Shown: piece by piece, positions 1 through 11,400 of the stretch
How positions within the stretch are numbered: position 1 is the first letter of the stretch
How the letters are laid out: the number at the start of each line of letters is the position of its first letter
From: Stramenopiles sp. TOSAG23-2
Taxonomy: Eukaryota > Sar
Assembly: GCA_900128395.1 (NCBI GenBank)
Contig: LT649334.1
Coordinates: 1-36,756, forward strand
Length of the DNA: 36,756 nt
Direction of reading: 5' to 3'
Program-made: the position numbers and the translations under genes
Notes under the pieces: generated by a model
Told to the model about the DNA's origin: nothing
Seen by the model: only the letters and a program-made list of their open reading frames with translations
Database searches by the model: none

Positions 1-2
1 GT

Positions 3-119
3 TTTATGAAAATTTATTACTGGAGGAAAGAGGTTGTGGAAATATCATCTAACATCTTATTGAATAATACGAATACAACGATCACAAATGCAACAAATAT
101 AACGAATAGTTCTGTATAA
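3..119 (+). CDS. C-terminal fragment of an unidentified gene
   Basis: The third + frame is open from the window edge to a TAA at 117-119, giving 38 codons; the other two + frames stop within the first 52 bases. The fragment starts with a charged and aromatic stretch and ends in an Asn/Thr-rich tail (repeats of NTN, NAT and NIT). No domain can be recognised. An open run this short in AT-rich DNA could be chance, but sense-like codon use and the AT-rich break right after the stop make a real 3' end plausible. It would be convergent with the large gene on the other strand. Confidence 0.35.
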   Translation, partial: FMKIYYWRKEVVEISSNILLNNTNTTITNATNITNSSV

Positions 120-513
120 CACTTTAATTATCTTAAAAATATACATTTTATGTATCATATATTAATATATATATATATCATATGATATTGTATTCGAGCT
201 TCGTATACTAATATATATAATTTAATTTTACGTTTATATATCATATTATATGATATATACGAACGTTCGTATATGATATATATGATGTACACCGAATGCG
301 CCCGGAAGGAAAGAAACCTACTCAGGATTGACTCCATTTCTGGGATTGATTTATTACACCGGGAAGTAAAATTATTACGAGGAACGGTTCGTATATTTGC
401 GCGTTCGTAGATTTTAAACATCATTATCTAGCGCGTATTATATATTTTAAAATATTTAAAATTATATTATAAAGTATATTTTTATTAATAGTAAAATAAT
501 AATGTGCTGACGC
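120..513. other. Convergent intergenic region
   Basis: 394 bp of very AT-rich DNA between the left-edge fragment and the end of the IQ giant. It contains TA-rich tracts, a 20-bp perfect palindrome at 255-274, and a less AT-rich patch at 291-400 whose edges CCCGG (301-305) and CCGGG (359-363) are complementary. An 89-codon minus frame at 155-424 is mostly Ile/Tyr from the TA repeats and is not taken as a gene. Confidence 0.6.
255..274. repeat. 20-bp perfect palindrome centred on GAACGTTC
   Basis: The sequence atatacgaacgttcgtatat equals its own reverse complement. It lies in the convergent region before the 3' end of the IQ giant. It belongs to a family of CG-centred palindromes also seen in other convergent intervals (14067, 14223, 28175, 31630). 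Confidence 0.8.
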
Positions 514-3500
514 TTACAATACAATGCCATCTTTTAAATCATAATCTGCTGGTTTTACTTTCAACCATTCTGCTAAAGCCTTTTTCAGACCATTTGTTGT
601 TAACGTAAAGGCTTTAACAAGGTTTTCCAGTTTTTGTCTATCATTTAACGATTCGATTAATATATCTAAGCCTCTTGGTACCTCAATTAACTCACAAGGT
701 AACTCATACACGCCACTTGTAATCATTAATCTTTCCGCTGTCTTTTTGGCTTTACTAATCCCTTTAATATAGACTTGTCTAAACCTTTTTTTCAGCTTTA
801 TAATCTGTTTTCTATCTTCGTTTAATGGTTCTGGTCTTATAGCGTTTAACACTTTTTGATCTGTATAACGTGGATTATCTGAATATGGCATTTTGTCGAT
901 AAAGCCAGGCAGAACATATGTTGGCAAGTTCATCAATGAATGTTTAGTGTACTTATGAATGTATATGATGTGTTCTGTTTCTGGATCAACCACTTTGTCA
1001 TAATTTCGTAGAATGTACTGTTGTAAAATAAATTGTCTACCACCACGTAGCCAAAAGGCCCCTTGTATTTTTAAGGCTGCTGCTGAAACTTTCATTGTCT
1101 GCTTTAAAGGCATTTTACTACGTCTATACTTTCTTCTTAATGTTGCCATACGATACCAAGATTGTAACGTTAGCACTGCATTATCTTCTTGAATTTTTTT
1201 TCGACGAGAGGGACTCCATCGATCTAATATTTTGTTTACGCGAGTTTTCACTGGACTTATATAAGCATTATCAATGTCGTTTGTTAACGCCTTTGCAACA
1301 TGTTTATAGTATTTCGTTTTAATTTCAATTTCAGTCTCACGTGGATAATTAACATAATGTAAAAAATCGTCAAATTCGATTTCAGATTTTCCATATAGGC
1401 GCTCAAGTTGAAGGGGAATAAGTCCCCAGTCGACACTAACTCGACCACACAACTCAATTGCTTTGGCAAGTCTTTGTGCACTGACAAAGTATCTAGTTTT
1501 TCCTTTTATAACTTTCTTTTCCGCACTTTGCATGAATGCGTCTCTATACAGCATAAAGTCAGCACGAGTATATTTACGATGATCAATGCCTTCCATTTCA
1601 AATGGTTCCCGTTTAAAGATAGTGTTTTTGTCATGTTGTTCCATAATATAATCAACTGATTTTTGACAATCTTTAATCATGGATTGTACATCAACAATAT
1701 CTGTAAGCATTGATAGTGATAAGTCTGTTTTTGGGCACAGGGTAAATGTTGGCTTATCTTCCTGTTCATCATTGTTGTCTTCCACAGCTTCTTGGTCCTT
1801 GCTTCCCTCCTCAGTCGTTTCCCCGGTACCTTTTTGATCATCAACTTCATTTTTGCGATGAAAAAGAGGATCAAGCATGTTGTACGCTTGATTTAATTTA
1901 GAAATTACCTCTTCACACTTTTCCGAAATTTCATGTATATCTTGCCAATCAGCATGTGCCACCAAGATATTGATATTTTTTAAAACACTCTGGATCGCAA
2001 CACCTTCAAAAGATAATAAAAAACGAGGAGCGTATGTTCGTATATCCTCGGCAAGTTGTGACGTAACTTTTTCAAGTTCTTCAAATTTAAAATGGATATT
2101 TTCCCACTCATGTTGCACTGTGCGCTGCCTCACTTTTCTTAAAATTGTTTTCCGTCTTATCTCACTCCATATCTTGACCGCTTTTTTGACCTTCGTCTTT
2201 TTTTCCCCCATTCGTTTAGCATATAACATCTCACGACGTTCTTTTAATGGCATAAAAATGTTTTCAAACGTTAGATCTTCCAAATCATCAAAACGAAAAT
2301 CGTAACTGTCCATACTATCAGCATCGTCCTGAGATTCATCTTCAGATGCTGTTTCAAATGCTGCCGAATCATCAGCTAAAACAGAACCTTCACTTTCAGC
2401 ATGAGAGGAGGATGAAGTTGTGCTTAGCTCATCATCGTCTTTTAAAGCTTTTCTGGCTTCTTCTCTTATTTTTCTCTCTATTTCTTTTTTCTCTAAGTAT
2501 ACCAAATGTTCCCTGTATTTATCTTTTTTACGTTCATGATGCCAAGTTTTGATTTGTTTATGATTATTCGAATATGTATACCACCAATAATTTGGAGAAC
2601 TTTCCATGACTTTAAGTTGCTCTAGCTTAAACGACAAAATAAATTTCTCACATTTGTTAATCTCATCCTTCATTTCCCTTTCAGCGTCATCCAACCTGTC
2701 ATTGGTGCTATTCATTACGACAATCGCTTTTTCCATCTTTCGTTTTCGGGCTTTGTATCCCTCAAGTTCACTTAGACACCATTTCAAATAGGCATTACCA
2801 AGATGATATATCATCGTCGATATTTGCACTAAATAATTGTGCACTTGGCGATTAATAGATTTTGCATTACTTTCAATTAAATTTATTTGCCATTTCAGCT
2901 CACTAATTTTTCTAGAAATAATGTCACATTGCCCTAATTGACGCGTCAATCCAAATGCAAACAATTGCTTTTCCAATATCACCATTGAATTCATCACTCC
3001 ATTTCGTTTTATTTCAGAATCACTAATTCTAGAGTTGCATTCAGACATATAAGCATCAAGATGTTGTATGAAAAGCTTTAGAATGTATTCCCATTCTTTT
3101 TGCGCATCTCTTATCAGCGCAATTTTCTCAATTTCTTTTTTAGCATAGCTAACATCGGACTCCATATCGAGACATGCACCACGCACAGTTTCTAACTGAT
3201 TTTTGCAAAGTCCTACCTCTTTCTCTTTTACTTCAACAATTGCTTCGTGATACTTGAACGTAGCCAAATCAACTTTATCTGGTCTGTATTCTTCTCCTAC
3301 GATAAATATTTGTTTCTTCCGTAATACCCCAAGTTCAAAATCTAAATTTGGCTGGCTTTCTTTCTCTCTTTGGTCCCAATATTTTACATTCTTTTCCTGC
3401 TCAAATTGCTGTTTATTTACCTGGACGACAACATCATGACAAATATGTTCTTGTATTTCACTTGCTTGCATTATAGTATTCATCTTACCTAATGATCGTA

Positions 3501-6500
3501 GCAATGTTGATATATCTCTCCACTTAGTATTCAAGGTTTGTGTGTCAACTATGTCATCATATGCTTTTCTTAGACAGAATCTTTCATTATCATCTTCTGA
3601 TTGTAACGATGTTTTCCATATATCCTGGATGCATTTCGTAAAAACTGGTAAAAGTATCTTAAAATGTTCTTCACATTCGTAAAACGATTTAAATTCCTTT
3701 GTTCGAAATTCAGAGCATAACACAGGAAACGCAACAAGATTTTCCAAAATGGCGCTATTATTGCTATGCTCGACTATAATCTTGCTACTGCCGTACATTT
3801 CATCTTCAAAAGCGCGTAACATTATACGGCCAACCCCCGTGCCCGACTCACTAAATACCTCTTTCATAGATTCCTCTATAACATCAGTAAAATTATTAGT
3901 TGATTTTTGAAATCCTTGGTACCAATCCTGCCTTAATATTTCAACTGATTCTAAAAGTGCGGGAAGAAGTGACGTAATAGAATGTTTTTTCTCACACGAG
4001 CTTATAAACGTAGCATGTACCAGAGAAGTTACGTTTATTTGTGGTAGCATGGAAGGAATTTCATTTTCTCCTGACATCGATCCTCTAAATGTTTGAAACC
4101 AATAAGCTAATTGTGTATTTACCTCCTCAACTTTCGTATTATCTTCACTTAAAATGTCGTTGCAATACTGAATAAATTGTAATAACAGTGTCCACTGAAT
4201 AAATTTGGATGCCTTGATACGGAAATGAATTTTGCCATTTGTGTCATTTCTTAAACTTATCTTCGAAGATTGTAGATATCTTTGTAACATTGGTAACATA
4301 ATTTGTGGTGTCATATTTTGCAGAAGATTTGTTGAAAAATCTGAGCTTGTGTTGTGCCCTATCAGCCTGAAAAAAGAACTTGTTCCAATATTTGTCTCCA
4401 TACTACATAATTCATCCGGATTGTTTAAAATTTGCTCTACTATTTCTGTTCTGAATATCGTTGATTTTTGTAGTTCCTCTTTTAATAAATCCATGTAGCT
4501 ATTGATTTTCTGCGTTCCTATCGACGATAATAAAATTGAAAGCATGCGCTTGTAACAAGCTATATTGTATGCCCCTGTATTTGATATATCATTGTGCACA
4601 TTTGAGAGAAAAGATTTTTTGATCATATCATAACCAGTTTTCACCTTACTGATTGTGTTTTGAAATTCTTTTATATCACTTCGTATCGGATTGCATAGAA
4701 CAATATCCTTATCGTCTACTTCAAGTTCATCTTGATTTCTATTTATAAAAAAAATGGAAAGATGATTGTCGTATAAGTTAGCCATATATTTCTGAAATGA
4801 AATGGGTAATCGTACAGCATGAGTCAATTTAGAATAACCATACAAATATTTGCTTTTATTTTCACCTGATCCGTCTTCAAAAATTAATTGAGACATTGTT
4901 CGGGTTGGAACAGGATGACATAAAACATATGCAAGCTTCTTTACAAAAACATCAGGTGACAATGCACATCTATTTAAACGAGGATCAAGGAAAACCAAAA
5001 TTAACAAATTGTGCCATGGAATGCTAAATTCAATATCCCATGATTTTTTATGCCCTTCACTTAAATCAACTGCTTTTATCGCTAGTCCTAAAAAGCATGA
5101 GGAAATATTTATCAATACTAATGTACCATCCTCACATGTCATATTGCTTTGATAAATCGTGGTGCTATTATCTTGATCGGGCCACAACAAGACTTTTTCG
5201 TATTCTTCTTTAATCCAACGCGCATGATTGGTAACAGCCAAATGTCGGCGTGTAAATTTTTGTATTATTGTGGATGCAGTGCGAATTTTTGCCATATGGC
5301 TATTTGCATTTGCCGAAAAAACAAGCCCACGCCACCACTGTTGTAAACATATAGCAGCTGAAATTTTCGCCAAATACTTAGGCCACACTAGAAACCTCCG
5401 GCTATTTTTCTGTACCAGGATCAACATTCTAAAATAATGTTGTTGAACTCGCAATGCTTTTTTGGCCAACATAATTCTAATTCGCATTTGCAACATTAAA
5501 GTCGATCCTTTCTGTTTCTTATAATTTTCACGATATTGGCGCCTTCGTGCTGCAGCTGCTATAATTGTCACCGCGTTTCGTTGATTTCTATATTCACCTA
5601 AAGCTACATTTCGTCTATAAAAAGCTTGCACTTTACAGATACCTCTCAATATGTCGGCATAAATCTTCCGTTGGTGATGACAACGATACCATTTGCTAAT
5701 ATATGTAACAGAACGTCTTTTGCGTTGAAAAAGATATGGTAATGTTCCAGCACGCCACCATCCTTGAATTGCTAGAGCTGCTTTCCTATAAAGTTTCCAT
5801 TTGATTTGAAAAGTACGATATGGTTTTACACTGCGATACAGCGCTTGGGCACGTATAATACGATAACGAATGTATTGATATTGAATCTTACATACAATTC
5901 CTCGCCACCATGCCGCTACTCTTATCTCCGCTGCTTTTAATTTTTTGAAACGCATGCGAAAAATTTTCATCTTAAGCCATCTAATGGCTATACGCGCTCG
6001 AACTAATACTATTGTACCTGTCAATAACGTATTTTCTACAATATCTTCAATAAATTCTAGTGCATCCTTTCGCAAAATTGCAAGCTTAACGTATGCTTGT
6101 CGACGGCGTTCGTATTTTTCAATGGTTCTAGCTCGGTTATGCCGTAGTCTCCAATACAAACTAACCATAGTACGATACCATCCTTGAATGGCAGCCGCAT
6201 TTCTCCTGACTTGTAAAATTGCTTCTCGGAAGGTTTTACGATGTACATATCCTCTATAAGTTGTTTGTATTAAGCGAACCATGTTTTCAGTACGATGGGG
6301 CGCAAAAGCCATTAGCCGCTGTAAATGATCGCTGTACTTATCATATGGAGATTCCATCTCTTTCTTTTTTCGTTTTCGCAATCGCATTTGGTGTAATTTT
6401 AATGGATTTTCTTCATAATATTTTCGCACACGATTGATATTTTTCTGTTGTAATTTACGTTTAACAAATCTTGATTTGGGTCCTTTAGAAAATTTTGTTG

Positions 6501-7554
6501 TATATCGAGCTCGCGTAATCATACCTCTGATATATGATTGTATAATTTGCGCACTTCTATGTTTGAGAGTTGTCAATTGAACACCAATAACTTGCCCACG
6601 AAGGACATCTTGCCCAACAGCGTATCCATATGAATGTAATAAGTCTTTTACGTTACTTTTGTTATTTACTTTGATTTTTTCTATTGTTCCTATTTCTTCT
6701 TGCCAAATTTCTATATTTTCCATTACTGGCTGCGCTGGAGACAATTTTGCTGGCCTCTCATATTTACTATACGTAGGAATATCTGTGTCAGATGTTGGCC
6801 TTTTCAAAAAATTCCGGACCGCGTCTAAGTCACCTTCAGTTGCTGCTGCTATTAAACTTTGCAGTCGTATCGTTTCTTGATCTGGCGGTGGTTTTTTTAG
6901 CTCTTTAAACACCGTTTCTTTCCTCTCTTTTCTCGCTTCTCTTTCTTGAAACAAATTCCTTCGTTCTACTTTACATACTTCTAGTATCATGAAACGCATT
7001 GCTTCCGTCCATGTTTGAGTAATTTTTTTATCAGGTGTGGCCAGAGTATACGTTTGATTCCATCTATCCTTAATTTGCCAAGATATAAAACCTTTCGGAT
7101 CTTTAGAGCTTTTTCCAATTAACCTGATATTTGAATCTTTCAATTCTATCATTTCTACTGCCCTTTTTGACGTTTCCGAAATATAGCAAGCCAACATTGC
7201 TATTGTGGGATCGACTCGAATAAACACTTTAGACCAAGAATTTTTTGCACTTTGCGCTTTTGCAACTGCACTATTAGTTGTAGTGATCATATCAATATCA
7301 AATTTTCCACGTACCCCTTTAATGAAGACATAACCACATATAACTTCACCACTACTTAACATTGGCACGAAAGGTTTTAACTTTGCTCGAACAGATGCTG
7401 GGTGAGGTAGACGAAGCTCTGCAAGCGTTACAGCCTGGTTACTCTGAGGAGATGCTTCAGAATTTCCATATTTATACAATTTGGGAGTGTGGTGAAAATA
7501 TTTATTTCCACTGACTTCTATACTTGCCCTACTTCTTTTCCGATTACGGGACAT
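514..7554 (-). CDS. Giant PH-domain / IQ-motif / coiled-coil protein
   Basis: One open frame of 2346 codons from ATG (7552-7554) to TAA. Residues about 69-190 resemble a PH domain: alternating beta strands (GEVICGYVFIKG, SKVFIRV) closing with a helix that holds the conserved tryptophan (TQTWTEAM). A lone ankyrin-like helix pair (LIAAATEGDLDAVRNFL) follows at about 235. Residues about 335-800 carry many IQ-like helices (IIQSYIRGMITRAR, AAIQGWYR, AAIQGWWR), which are usual calmodulin or centrin binding sites. A long charged, coiled-coil-prone region spans about 1350-1700, then a Ser/Asp/Glu-rich acidic stretch at about 1700-1760. An EF-hand-like helix pair lies near 2040-2070 and two more IQ-like helices near 2130-2175. 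The architecture suggests a calmodulin-regulated cytoskeletal or ciliary scaffold; no exact family is recognised. There is no motor domain. It is divergent from the WD40 giant. Confidence 0.85.
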   Translation of the reverse strand: MSRNRKRSRASIEVSGNKYFHHTPKLYKYGNSEASPQSNQAVTLAELRLPHPASVRAKLKPFVPMLSSGEVICGYVFIKGVRGKFDIDMITTTNSAVAKAQSAKNSWSKVFIRVDPTIAMLACYISETSKRAVEMIELKDSNIRLIGKSSKDPKGFISWQIKDRWNQTYTLATPDKKITQTWTEAMRFMILEVCKVERRNLFQEREARKERKETVFKELKKPPPDQETIRLQSLIAAATEGDLDAVRNFLKRPTSDTDIPTYSKYERPAKLSPAQPVMENIEIWQEEIGTIEKIKVNNKSNVKDLLHSYGYAVGQDVLRGQVIGVQLTTLKHRSAQIIQSYIRGMITRARYTTKFSKGPKSRFVKRKLQQKNINRVRKYYEENPLKLHQMRLRKRKKKEMESPYDKYSDHLQRLMAFAPHRTENMVRLIQTTYRGYVHRKTFREAILQVRRNAAAIQGWYRTMVSLYWRLRHNRARTIEKYERRRQAYVKLAILRKDALEFIEDIVENTLLTGTIVLVRARIAIRWLKMKIFRMRFKKLKAAEIRVAAWWRGIVCKIQYQYIRYRIIRAQALYRSVKPYRTFQIKWKLYRKAALAIQGWWRAGTLPYLFQRKRRSVTYISKWYRCHHQRKIYADILRGICKVQAFYRRNVALGEYRNQRNAVTIIAAAARRRQYRENYKKQKGSTLMLQMRIRIMLAKKALRVQQHYFRMLILVQKNSRRFLVWPKYLAKISAAICLQQWWRGLVFSANANSHMAKIRTASTIIQKFTRRHLAVTNHARWIKEEYEKVLLWPDQDNSTTIYQSNMTCEDGTLVLINISSCFLGLAIKAVDLSEGHKKSWDIEFSIPWHNLLILVFLDPRLNRCALSPDVFVKKLAYVLCHPVPTRTMSQLIFEDGSGENKSKYLYGYSKLTHAVRLPISFQKYMANLYDNHLSIFFINRNQDELEVDDKDIVLCNPIRSDIKEFQNTISKVKTGYDMIKKSFLSNVHNDISNTGAYNIACYKRMLSILLSSIGTQKINSYMDLLKEELQKSTIFRTEIVEQILNNPDELCSMETNIGTSSFFRLIGHNTSSDFSTNLLQNMTPQIMLPMLQRYLQSSKISLRNDTNGKIHFRIKASKFIQWTLLLQFIQYCNDILSEDNTKVEEVNTQLAYWFQTFRGSMSGENEIPSMLPQINVTSLVHATFISSCEKKHSITSLLPALLESVEILRQDWYQGFQKSTNNFTDVIEESMKEVFSESGTGVGRIMLRAFEDEMYGSSKIIVEHSNNSAILENLVAFPVLCSEFRTKEFKSFYECEEHFKILLPVFTKCIQDIWKTSLQSEDDNERFCLRKAYDDIVDTQTLNTKWRDISTLLRSLGKMNTIMQASEIQEHICHDVVVQVNKQQFEQEKNVKYWDQREKESQPNLDFELGVLRKKQIFIVGEEYRPDKVDLATFKYHEAIVEVKEKEVGLCKNQLETVRGACLDMESDVSYAKKEIEKIALIRDAQKEWEYILKLFIQHLDAYMSECNSRISDSEIKRNGVMNSMVILEKQLFAFGLTRQLGQCDIISRKISELKWQINLIESNAKSINRQVHNYLVQISTMIYHLGNAYLKWCLSELEGYKARKRKMEKAIVVMNSTNDRLDDAEREMKDEINKCEKFILSFKLEQLKVMESSPNYWWYTYSNNHKQIKTWHHERKKDKYREHLVYLEKKEIERKIREEARKALKDDDELSTTSSSSHAESEGSVLADDSAAFETASEDESQDDADSMDSYDFRFDDLEDLTFENIFMPLKERREMLYAKRMGEKKTKVKKAVKIWSEIRRKTILRKVRQRTVQHEWENIHFKFEELEKVTSQLAEDIRTYAPRFLLSFEGVAIQSVLKNINILVAHADWQDIHEISEKCEEVISKLNQAYNMLDPLFHRKNEVDDQKGTGETTEEGSKDQEAVEDNNDEQEDKPTFTLCPKTDLSLSMLTDIVDVQSMIKDCQKSVDYIMEQHDKNTIFKREPFEMEGIDHRKYTRADFMLYRDAFMQSAEKKVIKGKTRYFVSAQRLAKAIELCGRVSVDWGLIPLQLERLYGKSEIEFDDFLHYVNYPRETEIEIKTKYYKHVAKALTNDIDNAYISPVKTRVNKILDRWSPSRRKKIQEDNAVLTLQSWYRMATLRRKYRRSKMPLKQTMKVSAAALKIQGAFWLRGGRQFILQQYILRNYDKVVDPETEHIIYIHKYTKHSLMNLPTYVLPGFIDKMPYSDNPRYTDQKVLNAIRPEPLNEDRKQIIKLKKRFRQVYIKGISKAKKTAERLMITSGVYELPCELIEVPRGLDILIESLNDRQKLENLVKAFTLTTNGLKKALAEWLKVKPADYDLKDGIVL

Positions 7555-7858
7555 GGCAAACTAGTTTATTTAATTATGTAATACTTATACATTTACTAAG
7601 CTTTTTTTTTACAATTGTATTATTATTAAGTATTTTTCCACGTATATTTATCAACAAACCAAGGCAAACTGTTTAGCTATTACGGTATACATATATATAA
7701 TATATATATATATTTGTTCTCTCAATTTGCTATCACTTATTAATAACGCATTACATTCTTTTGCAAGAAGTGATAATTATTGTTTAAGTAATTGAATAAT
7801 AAATAATTGGCTAGCTAATAATAGTTAGTTGTTGGTAGTTGTTGTCATCTCTGATATT

Positions 7859-7917
7859 GAAAGCCTGGAAAGCCAGAAAGCCTGAAAAGCTGGAAAGCTG
7901 GAAAGCCAGAAAGGCTG
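7859..7917. repeat. Tandem array of 8-9 bp GAAAGCYRG units
   Basis: Seven consecutive degenerate units can be read: gaaagcctg, gaaagccag, aaagcctg, aaaagctg, gaaagctg, gaaagccag, aaaggctg. Neighbouring units alternate CCTG and CCAG, so the array can also pair with itself. It sits about 300 bp upstream of the IQ giant and 570 bp upstream of the WD40 giant. Confidence 0.85.
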
Positions 7918-8249
7918 TGATATTAGTAATGTGATAATGTGATAATGCTATACTTCTATATATTAATCCTACCAATATCCTCTCTGTCAATATGAAATAG
8001 TATTAAAATACGAGGTGCTATACGCCCCCGTAAGCTGGTAAGCTGGTTAGCTTCGATAACGAGGCCTCGAACTCTGAAAAAAAATAAAAAAAAGAAAACG
8101 GATCAATAACATGTCATGGTGGTAAGGATACAGCATTGGCTACGGTAGCTATTTTAATGTACTGTATTATTAACACCTATTTTCCATCATTATTAGTACA
8201 TTAGTACTATTTATTATTCGTCTTTTCGATCGCACCTTCTCCGCTTCTT

Positions 8250-8268
8250 CCAGCTTTCCAGGCTTTCC
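8250..8268. repeat. Inverted copy of the GAAAGCYRG units
   Basis: Ccagctttccaggctttcc is the reverse complement of two array units (ggaaagcctg and gaaagctgg). With 7859-7917 it forms inverted arms about 330-390 bp apart within the same divergent region. Confidence 0.75.
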
Positions 8269-8490
8269 GTCATAGGCTCTTTATTACAGTAGCTAATACC
8301 TGTATTACTATAATAAGGACTACGACGAATAATAATTATAATAGTACTGATAAAAAAACCAAACAAAAAAACAATAATAATAATAATTAATAGAAAATTG
8401 CCTACAGTAGTAATAACAAACTTAATTCAAAGTAATTCAGATCTAGCTTGCCAGTATATCTTTCATATTGATTTATTAATAAGAGCTAAA

Positions 8491-11400
8491 ATGCGTCTTC
8501 ATTCGTCTTTATCATCAGGCGCGTATGTAAAACGAAAAGGCACTCCTTTGGGAACGTTAACGTCGAAAAAAATTGAATCATTTAACTTTAGCAGGAACAG
8601 TAACAACAGTTTTCATGACATCTCTTATAATGAAGACCAAAATTCAAGCATTAAGTTTGATCAATATAGCGCCCCTCCATCGACGTCACATTCCTATATT
8701 TCCGATAATTCAAGGTCCATATCATATTCAAGGCAAAGCGTTGAAGTCGCATCTTTGTTTGACGAAAGCCTAGAAAATTTTACCTACACCACAAGTACAT
8801 TGTTACATAGTACCATTGAATCAGCCATCTCGGAAAATAGACATATTCTCTGCAGAAGCTTCTCAAGCGGGGCTGGATGTTCAACCGCATTAGAAAATCT
8901 GATAATGGAAAGACGTGAAATAGACCCCATGCAAATTACATCTTACATGACTATCCAACATTGTAGAGAACACAAAGATTTTTTGTTTCAAGCAAGGCGA
9001 GTATTCCCATCTTTAGGGTCGGAGATTCGACGAATACAAACTATATTAGAAAGCAAAGAATTTTTAAAGGATCAGGAAATCGAAATCTTAAATGTATTAC
9101 AAAAATCATCTTTAATGATTGAAAACAATTCGTATTTGTCAAATGAAAACGGTAGAACAACAACTCAAGTGAGCAAATTAATTTCTGCCATTAGCCAACA
9201 TTTGCAAATAGTTTTTCTCATAGATGGAGTTGATTCTTTACACGATAGAGACAATGAAGGAACCAATTACGATGATGTACAAGATTTTTTAGTTTGTTTT
9301 CCGTCTAATATATGTTTGCTTTTATCAGTTCAGAGTAATTACGGATTATGTACTACATGGACACAAAATGGATATATAACGATTGATTTTCCACAAATAC
9401 AAAAGTCACAAAAGGAAAATCTATTAAAAAAATGTTTGAAGGATAAGCCGTATAATTATTTCGCAATTTGCAACGATGTATTGCTTCAAGAATTATATAA
9501 TCCATTAGAAATTAGCATAGTTGTAACACATCTTGTACGCACAATCGATATTATTTTTAAACCAAAAGACAATGAACAAAATATAGAAACGGAGGATAAA
9601 AAAGGTATTGACGTCAGTGGTGATCCAAATAATATGTACGTTGACGATAATATTATCGAGCTAGAAAATTGTATTGAATCTTGTTGCCTGTATTTGAGAA
9701 GTGTTTACTTGAGACAAGGATTGCATGGCGTTATAGAAAGTACTTTAGATCAGCTTGAGGAATTGTTTGGAAATAACGGAAATATTGTAAAACTCTTCTC
9801 CCTGCTACTTTTATCACCATCACCGGTATCACTTTCATATCTTTCTATGTTTTCAGGTATGACGACGAATTTAATTGCCAAAATAGTTAATACAAATTCG
9901 TCATTGTTAAAATGGATTGGAGAGAAAAATGAAATAGATGCTACTCCTATTGAAAATAGGGCCATTTGCTTTGCTACGTATCAAGCTTGGGAAACAATTA
10001 AATACAGATATTTTGGTGCAAGAAAAATGTTACATCAAGCTGAAGCATTATATGTAAGGGATTTTTTGCATGGAATGTCATCATTTACATACGCAACTTG
10101 TGTTTCATTTGAAAATATATACCCATCTTTTCCCACTAATACTAAATTAGCAGCTGCTGTAGGTATGCTAAATTCTGCGTGTATACAATTGCACCGCAAT
10201 TGCCCTTCGTTAGCTCTTGAAATGGTGAAAAATAGTTTAAAAATGACACGTTCAATAACAGGGGCGACAAACATACAAGCAAATGATGAAGAAAACAAAT
10301 TAAATGCATTGCAGTTAAAACAGGCATTATTAATCTTAGAAAAATTATGCGAAATAGGAACTGCTGGAATTGTACCTTTATTGACATCTAAAGTCAAAAA
10401 TACTAATAGTGGAAGTAATAACCTAATGACACGTCCATTAACACGACATAAATCAAAACTTAAACCTGTGAAAAAAGTATCGACCAATGATGCCAAAAAA
10501 GAACAGAATGGCGAAGGTGGCGGAAAAAGTACTAATTCAATGAAGGCACCCATGAAAACCCCGGAATCTCTTCTCAATAAATTACAAGAAGTTGTGAATG
10601 GTAAAACAATAGAATTGTTAGAAATTGCATTTCGTGAAGAAGGTGAAGGTGTCGCAGCACTCAATAGGAAAAACAAGGCTAAGGCGAGAAAAAGAGTCAT
10701 GCCTAGATTAACTAAAATAAAAGAAATCAACAATAGGCATGTAAGTAAACTAAAAGCTGCATCAATTCGAGAGAAAGAAACTTTTAATACATACACTTTA
10801 AGCCGCAAGCGCTTCCAAAATGCGTTGCGAAAAGTATTTGCCAAGAAAATTTTTAGCGATAGCGACATTAATGTTATTTTTGATACAATGAGTTGGAAAG
10901 CTTCAGATGCATCTGGAACGAACCCATTAATTGTTAAAACAGTATCTTGGAAAACATTTGTAGATATACTTCAGTCCGGTGCAAAAGAGAGAAATTTTCA
11001 TTTAGTGACATGGGAACGTAACGAGGAAGACAAAATTATTCAACCACGGAATTTGCTTTCAAAGCCAAAACGTTTTCGTTACATTATGGATAAAATTATT
11101 GAAATTCCAAATAGTAACATGATCTTACGCTTAGCTAAAAATGGCTTACTATCAGTATATAAGAAAGATTCAAATTCTTTTTTGAAGCACATTTCTCTAA
11201 TGGATAAGGATCTAATCGCAACGGATATGTGTTATATTGAAAGTAGTAAAGTTTGTGCTGTAACCGTGCGTAGAAACGAGCCTCCAGCATTTTCTGCTGT
11301 ATATTTTTATGAACCATTGGCGGAATGGCTATTATCAGATATAAAAATTAATTTCAAAGGCTTAGACAGCCCACCAACAGCAATAAGTTCGTATTATGGC

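Larger units (their letters stand above)
7555..8490. promoter_or_regulatory. Divergent upstream region shared by IQ giant and WD40 giant
   Basis: 936 bp between two divergent start codons. It holds a (TA)n tract at 7687-7711, a 59-bp array of GAAAGCYRG-like units at 7859-7917, two atgtgata copies just after it, two taagctgg copies near 8032, a pyrimidine-rich patch at 8235-8270 that includes an inverted copy of the array, and a 10-bp inverted repeat attattcgtc (8213-8222) / gacgaataat (about 8323-8332). No ORF of note is present. It presumably contains the promoters of both genes; the elements themselves are not recognised. Confidence 0.5.

Noticed and set aside
155-424. 89-codon minus frame near the left edge
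   Set aside because: More than half of it is Ile/Tyr/Met from TA repeats. No conserved feature is seen.
7859-7917. CRISPR array
   Set aside because: Units of 8-9 bp follow each other without spacers, and the context is eukaryotic.
10035-10868. 277-codon minus frame opposite the WD40 giant
   Set aside because: It is fully antisense to a well-supported gene, hydrophobic in the way expected from complementing Lys/Glu/Asn codons, and lacks any domain.
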